From Ectopseudomonas chengduensis (GTDB taxonomy: Bacteria; Pseudomonadota; Gammaproteobacteria; Pseudomonadales; Pseudomonadaceae): a stretch of DNA of 64,000 nucleotides. Below the pieces are notes generated by a model, which worked only from the letters and a program-made list of their open reading frames with translations, did no database searches and had not been told where the DNA came from. Below, in pieces: positions 28,848-38,003 of the stretch (its first letter is position 1; each line of letters opens with the position of its first letter). The DNA is taken from the NCBI RefSeq assembly GCF_900102635.1, contig NZ_FMZQ01000004.1, positions 62,001 to 126,000 on the forward strand. Reading direction: 5' to 3'. Position numbers and translations under genes: made by a program.

Positions 28848-29915
28848 ATGAGTCAGCCAGCCAAACCGCCCAGCATCATCGACCTGTACCCGGAGGAAAC
28901 CCGCGAGGCGGCCGAGCTCCTGAAGCAAGCCGTGCCACTGATGATGCGTCACGATATCCCACCAAACCCGGTGCACTATGCACTCTGGTACACCTACAGC
29001 AGAGGCAGCGAACCAGAGCTCAACCGCCGCCTGGACAAGGTGGTCGAGGACTTTGACGTATTCCCGCTGGAAACCGCCAGCCGGCTGTTTCGCGATTACA
29101 TCATCCGCGGCGAGCTGGAAGAAGCTCGCGCCGGCCAGCAGCAGGTAATCGAGCTGGTCGATGATATCGAAGGCGACGTCTCACGCAGCGTGATTGGCGG
29201 CCAGTACTACCAGCAGAGCCTGAGCCAGGGTCTCAGCGCACTGCAGGAACCCATCGTCGACGATCTACCCAGCGTGCTCAGCGATCTGCAGGAAAGCACC
29301 CAGCTGATGCAGGATCAGCAGGAAAAATTCCTTTACCGCCTGCGCGCCGCGCAGCAAGAGATCACGCACCTGCGCAGCCAGTTGGAGCGTGCACATCTGG
29401 CAGCAACGCTCGACAGCCTGACCCGCGTATTCAACCGCCATGCCTTTACCCGTTTGCTGGAGCGCGCCCTGAACGAGTCACAACAGGGCCTGGCGCTGGT
29501 GATTCTGGATATCGACCACTTCAAGCAGTTCAACGACCAATACGGCCATCCACTGGGTGACCGCGTACTGCAACACGTCGGGCAACTATTGCGTGACCTG
29601 CTGCCACCGGAGGCCTTTGCTGCGCGCTACGGCGGCGAAGAGTTCTGTGTGGTACTGCGTAACTGCGCCAACCTCAACGGAGTCCTCGATTTCGCCGAAC
29701 AACTGCGCCACAAGATCCAGTCACTGAGGGTCAAGGTAAGGCGCACGGACCAGATTCTGGACAGCATTACCGCGTCCTTCGGCTGCGCCATGGCCGAAGA
29801 AGGCGACACATTCGAATCTCTGCTCACGCGGGCTGATGACGCGCTTTATCAAGCCAAACGCGCCGGGCGCAATCAGGTCCACCCCATTACCAGCGAAACG
29901 ATGCTAAGCGCTTGA
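28848..29915 (+). CDS. Diguanylate cyclase (GGDEF)
   Basis: A 355-residue protein with a helical N-terminal region (residues 1-180, no membrane helix, coiled coil near 150-185) and a C-terminal GGDEF domain. The active-site loop is GGEEF (262-266), competent for making c-di-GMP. The inhibitory RxxD site expected nine residues before it is absent, so feedback control is probably lacking. The N-terminal sensor is unrecognised. The start at MSQPAKPP was chosen over an upstream ATG because the earlier 12 residues look non-coding. Confidence 0.88.
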   Translation: MSQPAKPPSIIDLYPEETREAAELLKQAVPLMMRHDIPPNPVHYALWYTYSRGSEPELNRRLDKVVEDFDVFPLETASRLFRDYIIRGELEEARAGQQQVIELVDDIEGDVSRSVIGGQYYQQSLSQGLSALQEPIVDDLPSVLSDLQESTQLMQDQQEKFLYRLRAAQQEITHLRSQLERAHLAATLDSLTRVFNRHAFTRLLERALNESQQGLALVILDIDHFKQFNDQYGHPLGDRVLQHVGQLLRDLLPPEAFAARYGGEEFCVVLRNCANLNGVLDFAEQLRHKIQSLRVKVRRTDQILDSITASFGCAMAEEGDTFESLLTRADDALYQAKRAGRNQVHPITSETMLSA

Positions 29916-30087
29916 TTTGAGAAGCCCCCGCCTTTGCTGTTAAATAGTCTCGCACGCCGCATTACCATTCTGCGGCGTCGCCAACCTTGTATACCGGCGC
30001 GCGTCGTTGCCGTTCAACTGGCAACCCTTGAAGCGCGCTCTCTCCGCAACACCTTGAGTCATCATTCAATCAGTGAGTTCATCGAAG

Positions 30088-30711
30088 ATGTTGAAGATTG
30101 CCCATCTCGTGACAGGGTTTGCCGCCCTGCTGCTGTCTGCCGTACCCGGTTTTTCCACTTCGTTCCTGACCACCCCGGATGCCATTTATCTGGCCCTGAT
30201 CGGCCTGTTCAACCTGCTTGCCGCAGCGCAACAACAGAACGCCCACCCCGCGCGCCAACAACTGCTGGGGCTGTCATCGGCTCTATTGATACTGGCTGCC
30301 GTGGTACAGAGCCTGATCCTGCTTGCCCCGCTGCCCAGCATCGGTAGCCAACCCGCCATCTGGTTACCGCTTCTGGCCTTGGTCGTTGCCGTGGCGCTGA
30401 GCCTCGCAGCACAGCTGGGCACGCAGCCGCGCAGCGCAGATCGACGCCCGCCCGTACAACAAGCCAGTGCCAGCACCAGCGTGACTCCAGATGATCGCGA
30501 GACTGGTACGGTCAAGTGGTTCAATACGTCCAAGGGGTTCGGCTTCATTTCCCGCGACTCGGGTGACGATATCTTCGTGCACTTTCGCGCCATTCGCGGC
30601 GAGGGCCACCGCGTACTGATCGAAGGTCAACGCGTGGAGTTCTCGGTCATGCAGCGTGACAAAGGCCTGCAGGCGGAGGACGTGATCGCAGCAGCCCCTT
30701 CACGGCGCTGA
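30088..30711 (+). CDS. Membrane-anchored cold-shock-domain protein
   Basis: A 207-residue protein. The first about 120 residues hold three or four hydrophobic segments, including [27 protein letters not shown] and [16 protein letters not shown]. After a polar linker, the last 70 residues are a cold-shock domain with both RNP motifs, KGFGFI and DIFVHF. Cold-shock domains bind single-stranded RNA or DNA; tethering one to a membrane is unusual. An in-frame GTG at 30073 is an alternative start. A terminator at 30725-30748 follows. Confidence 0.85.
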   Translation: MLKIAHLVTGFAALLLSAVPGFSTSFLTTPDAIYLALIGLFNLLAAAQQQNAHPARQQLLGLSSALLILAAVVQSLILLAPLPSIGSQPAIWLPLLALVVAVALSLAAQLGTQPRSADRRPPVQQASASTSVTPDDRETGTVKWFNTSKGFGFISRDSGDDIFVHFRAIRGEGHRVLIEGQRVEFSVMQRDKGLQAEDVIAAAPSRR

Positions 30712-30724
30712 GCAGCACGTAAAG

Positions 30725-30748
30725 AAAAGCCCGGGAACCCGGGCTTTT
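30725..30748. terminator. Bidirectional terminator
   Basis: AAAAGCCCGGG pairs with CCCGGGCTTTT around AA, between the convergent cold-shock-domain gene and slyX. Confidence 0.85.
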
Positions 30749-30753
30749 TCATA

Positions 30754-30960
30754 TCAGTAATGAGGTGGCGGCGCTTCGTCTTCGGCAATACCCGCCTGAC
30801 CGCTCAACTCCTCCTGGCGCCGCGCCAGAACCGTCAATTGCAGCTGCATCCGCTCGATGCGCCTGTTCTGTTCGACCAGCTCATCGCTGAGCGCCTGAAT
30901 GGTGTCATCCTGAAAAGCCAGGCGGCTTTCCAGCTCCATGATCCGCGACTCGAGGCTCAT
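30754..30960 (-). CDS. slyX: SlyX family protein
   Basis: A 68-residue coiled-coil protein of unknown function, with heptads over residues 1-50 ([29 protein letters not shown]) and the family's acidic, proline-rich tail ending PPPHY. Its start overlaps the upstream HIT gene stop by 4 bp (ATGA), so the two are translationally coupled. Confidence 0.93.
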   Translation of the reverse strand: MSLESRIMELESRLAFQDDTIQALSDELVEQNRRIERMQLQLTVLARRQEELSGQAGIAEDEAPPPHY

Positions 30961-31388
30961 GCTGGCTCTCCGGCAAACTGAAAATCCTCGGTCAGCACCA
31001 GGCGCAGCTTGTCGATGACCTGTCCCACCTGCTGCCGTGCGTAAGGCTGCGCCGGATGCCGCCCCCAGACCGGTGCGGGCCAGGCGACATCGTCACGTCG
31101 GCGCACGATCACATGCATATGCAGCTGACTGACGACATTGCCGAGCGTGGCCACGTTCATCTTGTCGGCGGCAAAAGTGTCCTTGAGGATCTCGGCCAGC
31201 AGCGTGGTCTCCTGCCACAGTTGACGCTGATCGTCAGCGTCGAGCTGGAACAACTCGCTGACCTCCTCACGCCGAGGCACGAGGATGAACCAGGGGTAAT
31301 TGGAGTCATTCATCAGCAGCAAACGACACAGGGGAAAATCCCCGACCAGCAGGCAGTCCTGCTGCAGACGCGAATCCAGAGCGAACAT
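30957..31388 (-). CDS. HIT-family nucleotide hydrolase/transferase
   Basis: A 143-residue histidine-triad protein. The triad region is [10 protein letters not shown]: the first His of the classic motif is Gln, while the central nucleophilic His and the third His are retained. Asparagines in [12 protein letters not shown] match the family. Members hydrolyse nucleotide phosphates or phosphoramidates; the substrate is unknown. AAGGAGGAG sits before MFALDSRL, which fixes the start. Operon with slyX. Confidence 0.88.
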   Translation of the reverse strand: MFALDSRLQQDCLLVGDFPLCRLLLMNDSNYPWFILVPRREEVSELFQLDADDQRQLWQETTLLAEILKDTFAADKMNVATLGNVVSQLHMHVIVRRRDDVAWPAPVWGRHPAQPYARQQVGQVIDKLRLVLTEDFQFAGEPA

Positions 31389-32049
31389 GACGGCTCTCCT
31401 CCTTATAAAGGGATCAATCAAGCGTAGCCCCCAGCAAGGGCCAAACGATGGCGCGCAGCATACGCTGGCTCAGTCGAGACTTCATCCGGCGGCTACGCAC
31501 CAACGCAAGGCAGCCAGGACGCACACGCACCGCAGACGTGCACCATTTTGTTTCTTCCCGTAATAGACAGTGCCAAGCGTTACCGGAGCAGCGATATGAA
31601 CGCAGGCGATATCGCCTGCCGCTGGCCAGACACGAAGAACTTACCTCGCTCAGGCAAACCCGCGCCGCACGCGGCATCAGCGTCGCTACTCGACGCACCG
31701 CATGCCAGAAAATCAAGGTTTTAGCGGTGCATCCAGGTTTTGAGCACGACTTTTGCTATCTGTGAAAGCAATGCTCGGCGAGCCGTGCAGTCGATCAATA
31801 ACAGTGGCCCCAGGCACCTCAGAGCCGCGAAAGCGTTGGCATAACGAAACGCAAGGACAGAGCTACAGATTTGCGACATTCCTCCTAATGCGATGCGACA
31901 CCAGCATGAACGAGGTCGTAATGAATAGACTGCAACTATCGCCAATATTGGCTGCGTGCTATAAGTTACCGCCGACACAAAAAGAAAGAGCCGCCCATAT
32001 AACAAAACAGTGGGCAGCGCAACTCTTCTAAACCAAAGGAGCAATCACG
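31389..32049. other. Long intergenic region upstream of oprD
   Basis: About 660 bp between the HIT gene and the OprD porin. It is more AT-rich than its surroundings toward the 3' end. Open frames are short, arginine-rich or hydrophobic without family character, and I do not call them genes. It contains an 18-bp perfect palindrome (31602-31619) and must hold the divergent promoters. It could also encode a small RNA or long oprD leader; none can be proven by eye. Confidence 0.5.
31602..31619. promoter_or_regulatory. 18-bp perfect palindrome, candidate operator
   Basis: GCAGGCGAT followed directly by its complement ATCGCCTGC, about 430 bp upstream of the oprD start. The absence of a loop suggests a dimeric protein site rather than a hairpin. 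No regulator is assigned. Confidence 0.35.
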
Positions 32050-33354
32050 ATGCAAGTGATGAAGTGGAGCGTAATCGCCCTGGCAGTAGCCGCGGGCACC
32101 AGCCAAATGGCAGTGGCTTCCAGCCAGTCCGAGTCCAACGGCTTTATCGAAGACAGCAGTTTCAATATCTTCAATCGCGTTCTGTACATGAACCGCGATT
32201 TCAAGAATGGTGCCTCGAACGGCGCAAGCACCTCCGCCAACCCGGCTGGCTACCGTGAAGAAACTGGCCTGGGTATCCGCCTGCTGTACGAATCCGGCTT
32301 CACCCAAGGTACCGTTGGTGTCGGCTTTGACGCGCACTCCCTGAGCAGCATCAAGCTCGACAGCGGTCGTGGCCGCTACGGCACAGGTCAGTTCGCACAG
32401 ACCGATGACGGTCGTGGCGACGACACTCAGACCGAAGTTGGTGGCGCTGTCAAGCTCCGTATTTCCGACACTGTTCTGAAGTATGGCAGTCAGTTCACCG
32501 CCAGCCCGGTGTTCTCCACCGACGATAGCCGCATCCTGCCAGAGGTCACCACCGGTACTTACTTGGTAAGTAACGAAATCGAAGGTCTGGAACTGAGCGC
32601 CGGTCGCTTCACCGCCATGAGCAGCCAAACTGGCACCAGCCGTGATGACATCAACGGCAAAGGTGAAGCTGGCCTGAAGTACGCCAATATCGTGGGTGCT
32701 TCCTACTCGTTCACCGATGACCTGAGTACAGCATTCCACGCCTCCGATGTAGAAGACTACTGGAAGAAGTACTACGGCAACGTCAACTACAACCTGTCGC
32801 TGGCCGAAGAGCAGGCTCTGAACTTCGATTTCAACGTCTACAAGACCGACTACGACAAGACCTACACCAATACTGTTAGTGACGAAGACAACACCATCTG
32901 GAGTCTTGCAGTTGCCTACTCGCTGGGCGCTCACACTTTCACCCTGGCCCACCAACGCTCGAGCGGTGATCGTGGCTATGAATACGGTGTAGACGGCGGC
33001 GGTACCGTCTGGCTGGCCAACTCCGTGCAATACTCCGACTTCAATGGCAAGGACGAACGCTCCTGGCAGGCTCGCTACGACCTGAACATGGCCGAGTATG
33101 GCGTACCGGGTCTGAGCTTCATGACTCGCTACATCTATGGCGACAATATCGACGTTGCAGGTTTCGCTGAGGAAGGTAAAGAACACGAGTTCAACTTCGA
33201 AACCAAATACGTCGTTCAGGATGGTGCCGCCAAAGACCTGTCGTTCCGCCTTCGTAGCGCCATCTGGCGTGCCAACAGTGCGTACAACTCGGTAAACGGT
33301 TCAGACAACAACGACCTGCGCCTGATCGTCGAATACCCGCTGAGCGTTCTGTAA
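32050..33354 (+). CDS. oprD: OprD-family outer membrane porin
   Basis: A 434-residue OprD/OccD-type porin, a monomeric barrel taking up basic amino acids, peptides or other small carboxylates. The signal peptide (MKWSVIALAVAAG...AVA) spans about 24 residues. Mature-chain hallmarks are NGFIEDSSFNIFNRVLYMNRD, AGRFTAMSSQTGTSRDD and a C-terminal Leu after the final strand. AAGGAG precedes the ATG. Codon use is slightly less GC-rich than its neighbours, as is common for abundant porins. The exact substrate is not readable. Confidence 0.92.
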   Translation: MQVMKWSVIALAVAAGTSQMAVASSQSESNGFIEDSSFNIFNRVLYMNRDFKNGASNGASTSANPAGYREETGLGIRLLYESGFTQGTVGVGFDAHSLSSIKLDSGRGRYGTGQFAQTDDGRGDDTQTEVGGAVKLRISDTVLKYGSQFTASPVFSTDDSRILPEVTTGTYLVSNEIEGLELSAGRFTAMSSQTGTSRDDINGKGEAGLKYANIVGASYSFTDDLSTAFHASDVEDYWKKYYGNVNYNLSLAEEQALNFDFNVYKTDYDKTYTNTVSDEDNTIWSLAVAYSLGAHTFTLAHQRSSGDRGYEYGVDGGGTVWLANSVQYSDFNGKDERSWQARYDLNMAEYGVPGLSFMTRYIYGDNIDVAGFAEEGKEHEFNFETKYVVQDGAAKDLSFRLRSAIWRANSAYNSVNGSDNNDLRLIVEYPLSVL

Positions 33355-33383
33355 CTTCAGCGCTACTCGATAGCGGTATAAAA

Positions 33384-33407
33384 GAAACCCGGCCTTGGCC
33401 GGGTTTC
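33384..33407. terminator. Terminator after oprD
   Basis: GAAACCCGGCC pairs with GGCCGGGTTTC around TT, between the convergent oprD and thioesterase genes. Confidence 0.85.
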
Positions 33408-33427
33408 TCTATTTCTGGCTCAGTGCT

Positions 33428-33841
33428 CTAAAGGGGCAAAGCATAAGTCCCCGTCACATGCGCCACCAATTCATTCTCATTCCCAGCCGAATATAACGAA
33501 ACCTCACAAACTGCCTGACGCCGACTCAAGCGTAATATGTGCGCCTCGGCCAACAAGTCCACCGGCTTGGGTTTGACCAGAAAGTTGATATTGAGATTGG
33601 ACGTCACTGCCATTTCCACCCGGCCGAGACGCCCCAACACCACGGCATACATCGCCGCATCCCCCAGCGCCATGATGGTCGGGCCAGAGAGGGTGCCGCC
33701 CGGACGCACCAATTTGGCGTGAAAAGGCACACGCGCCAACACACCTTCTTCATCGAGGCGGTCGATCCGCAGATCGATATCCTCGGCCATCGGTAGCCCA
33801 GCTCGAATCAGGCTCTGAACCTCAAGCGCAGTCAATCCCAC
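33428..33841 (-). CDS. PaaI-type hot-dog thioesterase
   Basis: A 137-residue protein of the PaaI/YigI thioesterase group. Family features are RPGGTLSGPTIMALGDAAMYAV, with the conserved acidic residue on the hot-dog helix, and NLNINFLVKP on the following strand. It would hydrolyse an acyl-CoA; the substrate is unknown. It is divergent from proS. Confidence 0.85.
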   Translation of the reverse strand: MGLTALEVQSLIRAGLPMAEDIDLRIDRLDEEGVLARVPFHAKLVRPGGTLSGPTIMALGDAAMYAVVLGRLGRVEMAVTSNLNINFLVKPKPVDLLAEAHILRLSRRQAVCEVSLYSAGNENELVAHVTGTYALPL

Positions 33842-33964
33842 TCTTTAATCCTCCCGGCACGTGCAGTAGCACTTTTGCGCCTGCACCCGTCCTGTACGCC
33901 ACTGTATAGGCACCGTACAATGCCGGCCTATTCCAAGCCCTAGCAACCGACAGAACGGCCAAAC

Positions 33965-35680
33965 ATGCGTACCAGTCAGTTCCTGCTCTCGACCCTGAAA
34001 GAAACCCCTTCCGATGCCGTGGTGATCAGCCACCAGCTGATGCTGCGTGCCGGCATGATCCGCAAGCTGGCCTCCGGCCTGTACACCTGGCTGCCGATGG
34101 GCCTGCGCGTGCTGCGCAAGGTCGAGACCGTGGTGCGCGAAGAAATGAATGCCGCAGGAGCACTGGAAGTGCTGATGCCAGCCATTCAGCCGGCCGAGCT
34201 GTGGCAGGAGTCCGGTCGCTGGGTGCAATACGGCCCCGAGCTGCTGCGGGTCAAGGACCGTCATGATCGCGAATTCTGCGTCGGCCCGACTCATGAAGAA
34301 GTGATCACCGATCTGGCCCGCAACGAGCTGAACAGCTACAAGCAGCTACCGATCAACATGTATCAGATCCAGACCAAGTTCCGTGACGAGATCCGTCCGC
34401 GCTTCGGTTTGATGCGTGGCCGCGAGTTCATCATGAAGGACGCCTATTCCTTCCATGCCGACCAGGCGTCCCTGCAGGAAACCTATGACCGCATGCACCA
34501 GGCCTACTGCAACGTGTTCAGTCGCCTGGGCCTGAACTTCCGCCCGGTGCAGGCCGATACCGGCTCCATCGGCGGCACCGGCTCGCACGAATTCCACGTG
34601 CTGGCCGATTCCGGTGAAGACGATATCGCCTTCAGCAATGTCTCCGACTACGCCGCCAATATCGAGAAGGCCGAAGCCATTCCTCGCGAGAAAGAGCGCC
34701 TTGCAGCGACCGAAGCGATGCGCCTGGTCGATACGCCCGACACCAAGACCATCGACGCACTGGTGCAGGGTTTCGGCCTGGCCATCGAGAAGACCATCAA
34801 GACCCTGGTGGTGCACGCTGCCGAGGAAGGCAAGCTGATCGCCCTGATCGTCCGTGGCGACCACGAGCTGAACGAGATCAAGGCTGCTAACCTGGAGCTG
34901 GTTGCCAGCCCGCTGCAGATGGCCAATGAAGCCGAGATTCGCGCTGCCATCGGCGCAGGCCCCGGCTCACTGGGCCCGGTCAACCTGCCGATCCCCTGCA
35001 TCATCGACCGCAGCGTGGCGCTGATGAGCGATTTCGCTGCCGGTGCCAACATCGAGGACAAACACTATTTCGGCGTCAACTGGGAGCGCGACCTGCCGCT
35101 GCCAGAGGTTGCCGACCTGCGCAATGTCGTCGCCGGCGACCCCAGTCCGGATGGCCAGGGCACCCTGGAAATCAAACGCGGCATCGAAGTCGGCCACATC
35201 TTCCAGCTCGGCACCAAGTACAGCGAGGCGATGAACTGCCAGGTGCTCGGTGAGAACGGCAAGCCGGTCACCCTGACCATGGGCTGCTACGGCATCGGCG
35301 TATCGCGCGTGGTGGCTGCGGCCATCGAGCAGAACTTCGACGAGCGCGGCATCCGCTGGAACGACGCCCTGGCACCGTTCCAGATCGCCCTGGTACCGCT
35401 ACGCTACGAAACCGAGCAGGTGCGCGAGGCCACCGACAAGCTGTATGCCGAGCTGACCGCCGCTGGTTACGAAGTACTGCTGGATGACCGTGACAAGAAA
35501 ACCAGTCCCGGCATCAAGTTCGCCGACATGGAGCTGATAGGCATTCCGCATCGCGTGGTCGTCAGCGACCGTGGCCTGGCCGAGGGTAACCTCGAGTACA
35601 AGAGCCGTGCCGAAACCGATGCGCAAGCCGTGCCGCTGGCCGATATCCTGTCCTTCCTGCAAGCCCGTATCAGCCGCTGA
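33965..35680 (+). CDS. proS: Prolyl-tRNA synthetase
   Basis: A 571-residue bacterial-type class II enzyme. The catalytic core shows class II motif regions ([32 protein letters not shown]). The editing INS domain at about residues 225-400 hydrolyses misacylated Ala-tRNA-Pro. Motif 3 is GCYGIGVSR, and the C-terminus is the anticodon-binding domain. Length matches P. aeruginosa. A lipoprotein gene follows 20 bp later. Confidence 0.98.
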   Translation: MRTSQFLLSTLKETPSDAVVISHQLMLRAGMIRKLASGLYTWLPMGLRVLRKVETVVREEMNAAGALEVLMPAIQPAELWQESGRWVQYGPELLRVKDRHDREFCVGPTHEEVITDLARNELNSYKQLPINMYQIQTKFRDEIRPRFGLMRGREFIMKDAYSFHADQASLQETYDRMHQAYCNVFSRLGLNFRPVQADTGSIGGTGSHEFHVLADSGEDDIAFSNVSDYAANIEKAEAIPREKERLAATEAMRLVDTPDTKTIDALVQGFGLAIEKTIKTLVVHAAEEGKLIALIVRGDHELNEIKAANLELVASPLQMANEAEIRAAIGAGPGSLGPVNLPIPCIIDRSVALMSDFAAGANIEDKHYFGVNWERDLPLPEVADLRNVVAGDPSPDGQGTLEIKRGIEVGHIFQLGTKYSEAMNCQVLGENGKPVTLTMGCYGIGVSRVVAAAIEQNFDERGIRWNDALAPFQIALVPLRYETEQVREATDKLYAELTAAGYEVLLDDRDKKTSPGIKFADMELIGIPHRVVVSDRGLAEGNLEYKSRAETDAQAVPLADILSFLQARISR

Positions 35681-35700
35681 TCGCGCCCTACCGAGACATC

Positions 35701-36657
35701 ATGCACACGAGCAACAACCTTCGCCTGACCGGCGCCGCCTTGTGCGGCGCCCTCTTGATCAGCGGCTGCGCCAATCAGCTGCCGCAACGCAGCGAGCATG
35801 AGGAGCGCATCGAACGCAAACTGCTGGATCACCAGCTGCAGATCGATGCTGGCGAACCCAAGGTGCTGGAGCTACCGCAACGCCGCGTGCGCGTGCATGA
35901 CCAGAAAAGCTACGAGGTCACCGCTTTCGAGGTGACTCGTCGCTACGACCGCTACACCCCCTACCAGCCCTGGCGCGAGATCTATGAAGTACCGATGGGC
36001 GCGGTCGCGGTGGTAGCCGGCGTGGGCGCCAACGTACTCAACGTCGTACTGCTCGGCAGCCTGCCGGAAACCGCTACCCGTGGCTGGATCAGTTACGGCA
36101 TGGCCGGCCTGAACCCCTTCATGAACGTCGAGTCGAACGGCCGCGCCGAGCAGAACCTGGCCAGTATCGAGGAACTGCAGCGCGACCGTCGCATGGAGTA
36201 CACCAATCTGCCCTGGTCCGAGCGCCCGGTACAGGTCAAGGCTGGCGACCAGCAATTCGAACTGCTCACCGACAGCAGCGGTGTGCTGCGCCTCAACCTG
36301 CTCGACAGCCCGTTCAGCGAACAGGACATCGCGCGCCTGAACATGCTGCAACTGAGCGTCGAAGATCGCCTGGGCGACGATGTCGCGCGTGCGGAAACGA
36401 CCCTCATGGTCAGCCATACCCTACGCGGCAAGCTGCGTGAAGCGCATGACCTGATCTTCGACGACCTCGAAGGTGGCGATGTTGACCAGTGGGTACACCG
36501 GGTCAAACGCCTTTCCGATCTAGGTCTGGAAGAAGAGGCAAGCGAGCTGGAGCAGAGCCTGATCGAGCTGACCCGCAACGATCCCGAACTGCAGGATGCC
36601 TTCCTCAAGGCACTGCTCAAGGATGCCGGACGCCTGGCTGCCGATCCGGCCAACTGA
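35701..36657 (+). CDS. Conserved lipoprotein of unknown function
   Basis: A 318-residue protein with a lipoprotein signal peptide (lipobox LISGC, Cys at about residue 23). A short hydrophobic segment, GAVAVVAGVGANVLNVVLLG, sits near residue 110, and the C-terminal third is helical and acidic with a TPR-like look (EEEASELEQSLIELTRNDPEL). Position just after proS suggests a shared transcript. I recognise no functional domain. Confidence 0.8.
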   Translation: MHTSNNLRLTGAALCGALLISGCANQLPQRSEHEERIERKLLDHQLQIDAGEPKVLELPQRRVRVHDQKSYEVTAFEVTRRYDRYTPYQPWREIYEVPMGAVAVVAGVGANVLNVVLLGSLPETATRGWISYGMAGLNPFMNVESNGRAEQNLASIEELQRDRRMEYTNLPWSERPVQVKAGDQQFELLTDSSGVLRLNLLDSPFSEQDIARLNMLQLSVEDRLGDDVARAETTLMVSHTLRGKLREAHDLIFDDLEGGDVDQWVHRVKRLSDLGLEEEASELEQSLIELTRNDPELQDAFLKALLKDAGRLAADPAN

Positions 36658-36758
36658 CCTTATTTGCCGTTTTCTCGCGGTACCGATATGGCGCGGTATC
36701 GGAGGTCCGGCGCAGCCGGTTGCACGTGTCGCACCCACCCTAAGCCGGGCAATGCAGG

Positions 36759-37580
36759 CTAAACCATCTCCAGCGGCCGCTTGTTCTGCGGCGGAGCAAA
36801 GGCCGTGTCCAGCAAAGCCAGATCATCCGCACTCAAGGCAATGGAAGTTGCCGCAGCGTTATCGCGCAGATGCGCGCTGCTCACGGCCTTGGGGATGGCA
36901 ATCACACCCTCCTGCCTGAGCACCCAAGCAAGTGCGACCTGAGCCGGCTTGACCCCATGACGTTGGGCCACCTCGAGCAATGCCGGCTCGTGCAGCAGCG
37001 CACCAGCCTGGCTAAGTGGACAGTAGGCCATCAGCGGCATACCGGCGCGCTGATGCCAGGGCAGCAGGTCATACTCGATGCCTCGTGCCTGCAGGTTGTA
37101 CAACACCTGATTGGTCCGGCAAGCCGGCTGATCCAGTTCGAGTAGATCGCCCAGATCGAAGTTGGAGACGCCCCAGGCGCCAATCTTGCCCTGCTCGCGC
37201 AGCCGCTCGAAGCCTTCGACGGTCTCCTCCAGCGGATAGCGCCCGCGCCAATGCAGCAAGTAGAGATCGATACGCTCGCAACCCAGTCTCTTCAGACTGC
37301 GCTCACAGGCCGCCTGAACGCCATCCCGACTGGCGTTGTGCGGATACACCTTGCTGACCAGAAACACCTCGTCGCGGCGCCCGGCGATGGCCTCGCCCAC
37401 CACCAGTTCTGCACCACCCTCGCCGTACATCTCGGCGGTATCGATCAGACTCAGGCCCAGATCCAGCCCCTCACGCAGCGCCGCAACCTCACGCGAGCGT
37501 TGGCGATCATCTTCCCCCATGCGCCAGGTTCCCTGGCCTATCACCGGTACCTGCACGCCGGCCAATTCAATTCTGCGCAT
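36759..37580 (-). CDS. Aldo/keto reductase
   Basis: A 273-residue NADPH-dependent (beta/alpha)8 reductase of aldehydes and ketones. The catalytic tetrad is visible: Asp and Tyr in DTAEMYG, Lys in VSKVYP, His in LLHWRG. The cofactor-binding end has AIPKAVSSAHLRDN. The start at MRRIELAG follows family length. It overlaps the 3' end of the upstream VOC gene by 14 bp, so it is the last gene of a three-gene operon. Confidence 0.92.
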   Translation of the reverse strand: MRRIELAGVQVPVIGQGTWRMGEDDRQRSREVAALREGLDLGLSLIDTAEMYGEGGAELVVGEAIAGRRDEVFLVSKVYPHNASRDGVQAACERSLKRLGCERIDLYLLHWRGRYPLEETVEGFERLREQGKIGAWGVSNFDLGDLLELDQPACRTNQVLYNLQARGIEYDLLPWHQRAGMPLMAYCPLSQAGALLHEPALLEVAQRHGVKPAQVALAWVLRQEGVIAIPKAVSSAHLRDNAAATSIALSADDLALLDTAFAPPQNKRPLEMV

Positions 37581-38001
37581 CGATTTCTCCCGTGTGGGTG
37601 GTGACCAGGTCGTACCCCTCTCCGAGCCACTGCACGAAGCACAGCCCGTGGCCAAAGGGATCGCTCAGCGTTACCAGGCGTCCCCAGTCATATTCGTGGA
37701 TGTCACCTTCCTGCCGAGCGCCGGCAGCGACTGCCCGCTCCAATGCAGCATCCAAATCATCGACGACCATATCCAGATGCAGCGGCATCCAGTGGCGGCG
37801 GTAATCACGTTGCACGCCCGCCTCGGGGCAGGGTCGAGTGGCCGCAGCCTTGTGCAGCAGATAGAGCGGTATAGCCGCGCCGAGCATCTCGACAACCGTA
37901 CCGTCGAACAGCACACGCCCGACACTGAACCCGAGCGCTTGCTGGTAGAACTCAACCGCCGCCGCCAGATCGGGAACGTCGAGATTGAGCAGCAGTTGCA
38001 T
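37567..38001 (-). CDS. VOC-family (glyoxalase/bleomycin-resistance-like) protein
   Basis: A 144-residue vicinal-oxygen-chelate protein of two babbab modules: LNLDVPDLAAAVEFYQQALGF begins the first and HLDMVVDDLDAALERA the second, ending DPFGHGLCF. Metal-ligand candidates are the His of HLDM and a late acidic residue. Substrate unknown. It starts 2 bp after the methyltransferase stop and overlaps the aldo/keto reductase gene. Confidence 0.87.
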   Translation of the reverse strand: MQLLLNLDVPDLAAAVEFYQQALGFSVGRVLFDGTVVEMLGAAIPLYLLHKAAATRPCPEAGVQRDYRRHWMPLHLDMVVDDLDAALERAVAAGARQEGDIHEYDWGRLVTLSDPFGHGLCFVQWLGEGYDLVTTHTGEIDAQN

Positions 38002-38003
38002 GA

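Noticed and set aside
28848..29915. Feedback-inhibited cyclase via an RxxD site
   Set aside because: The position nine residues before GGEEF reads PPEA, so no I-site is present.
31448..31765. A 105-codon open frame upstream of oprD
   Set aside because: Arg-rich, no ribosome site, no family; more likely regulatory DNA.
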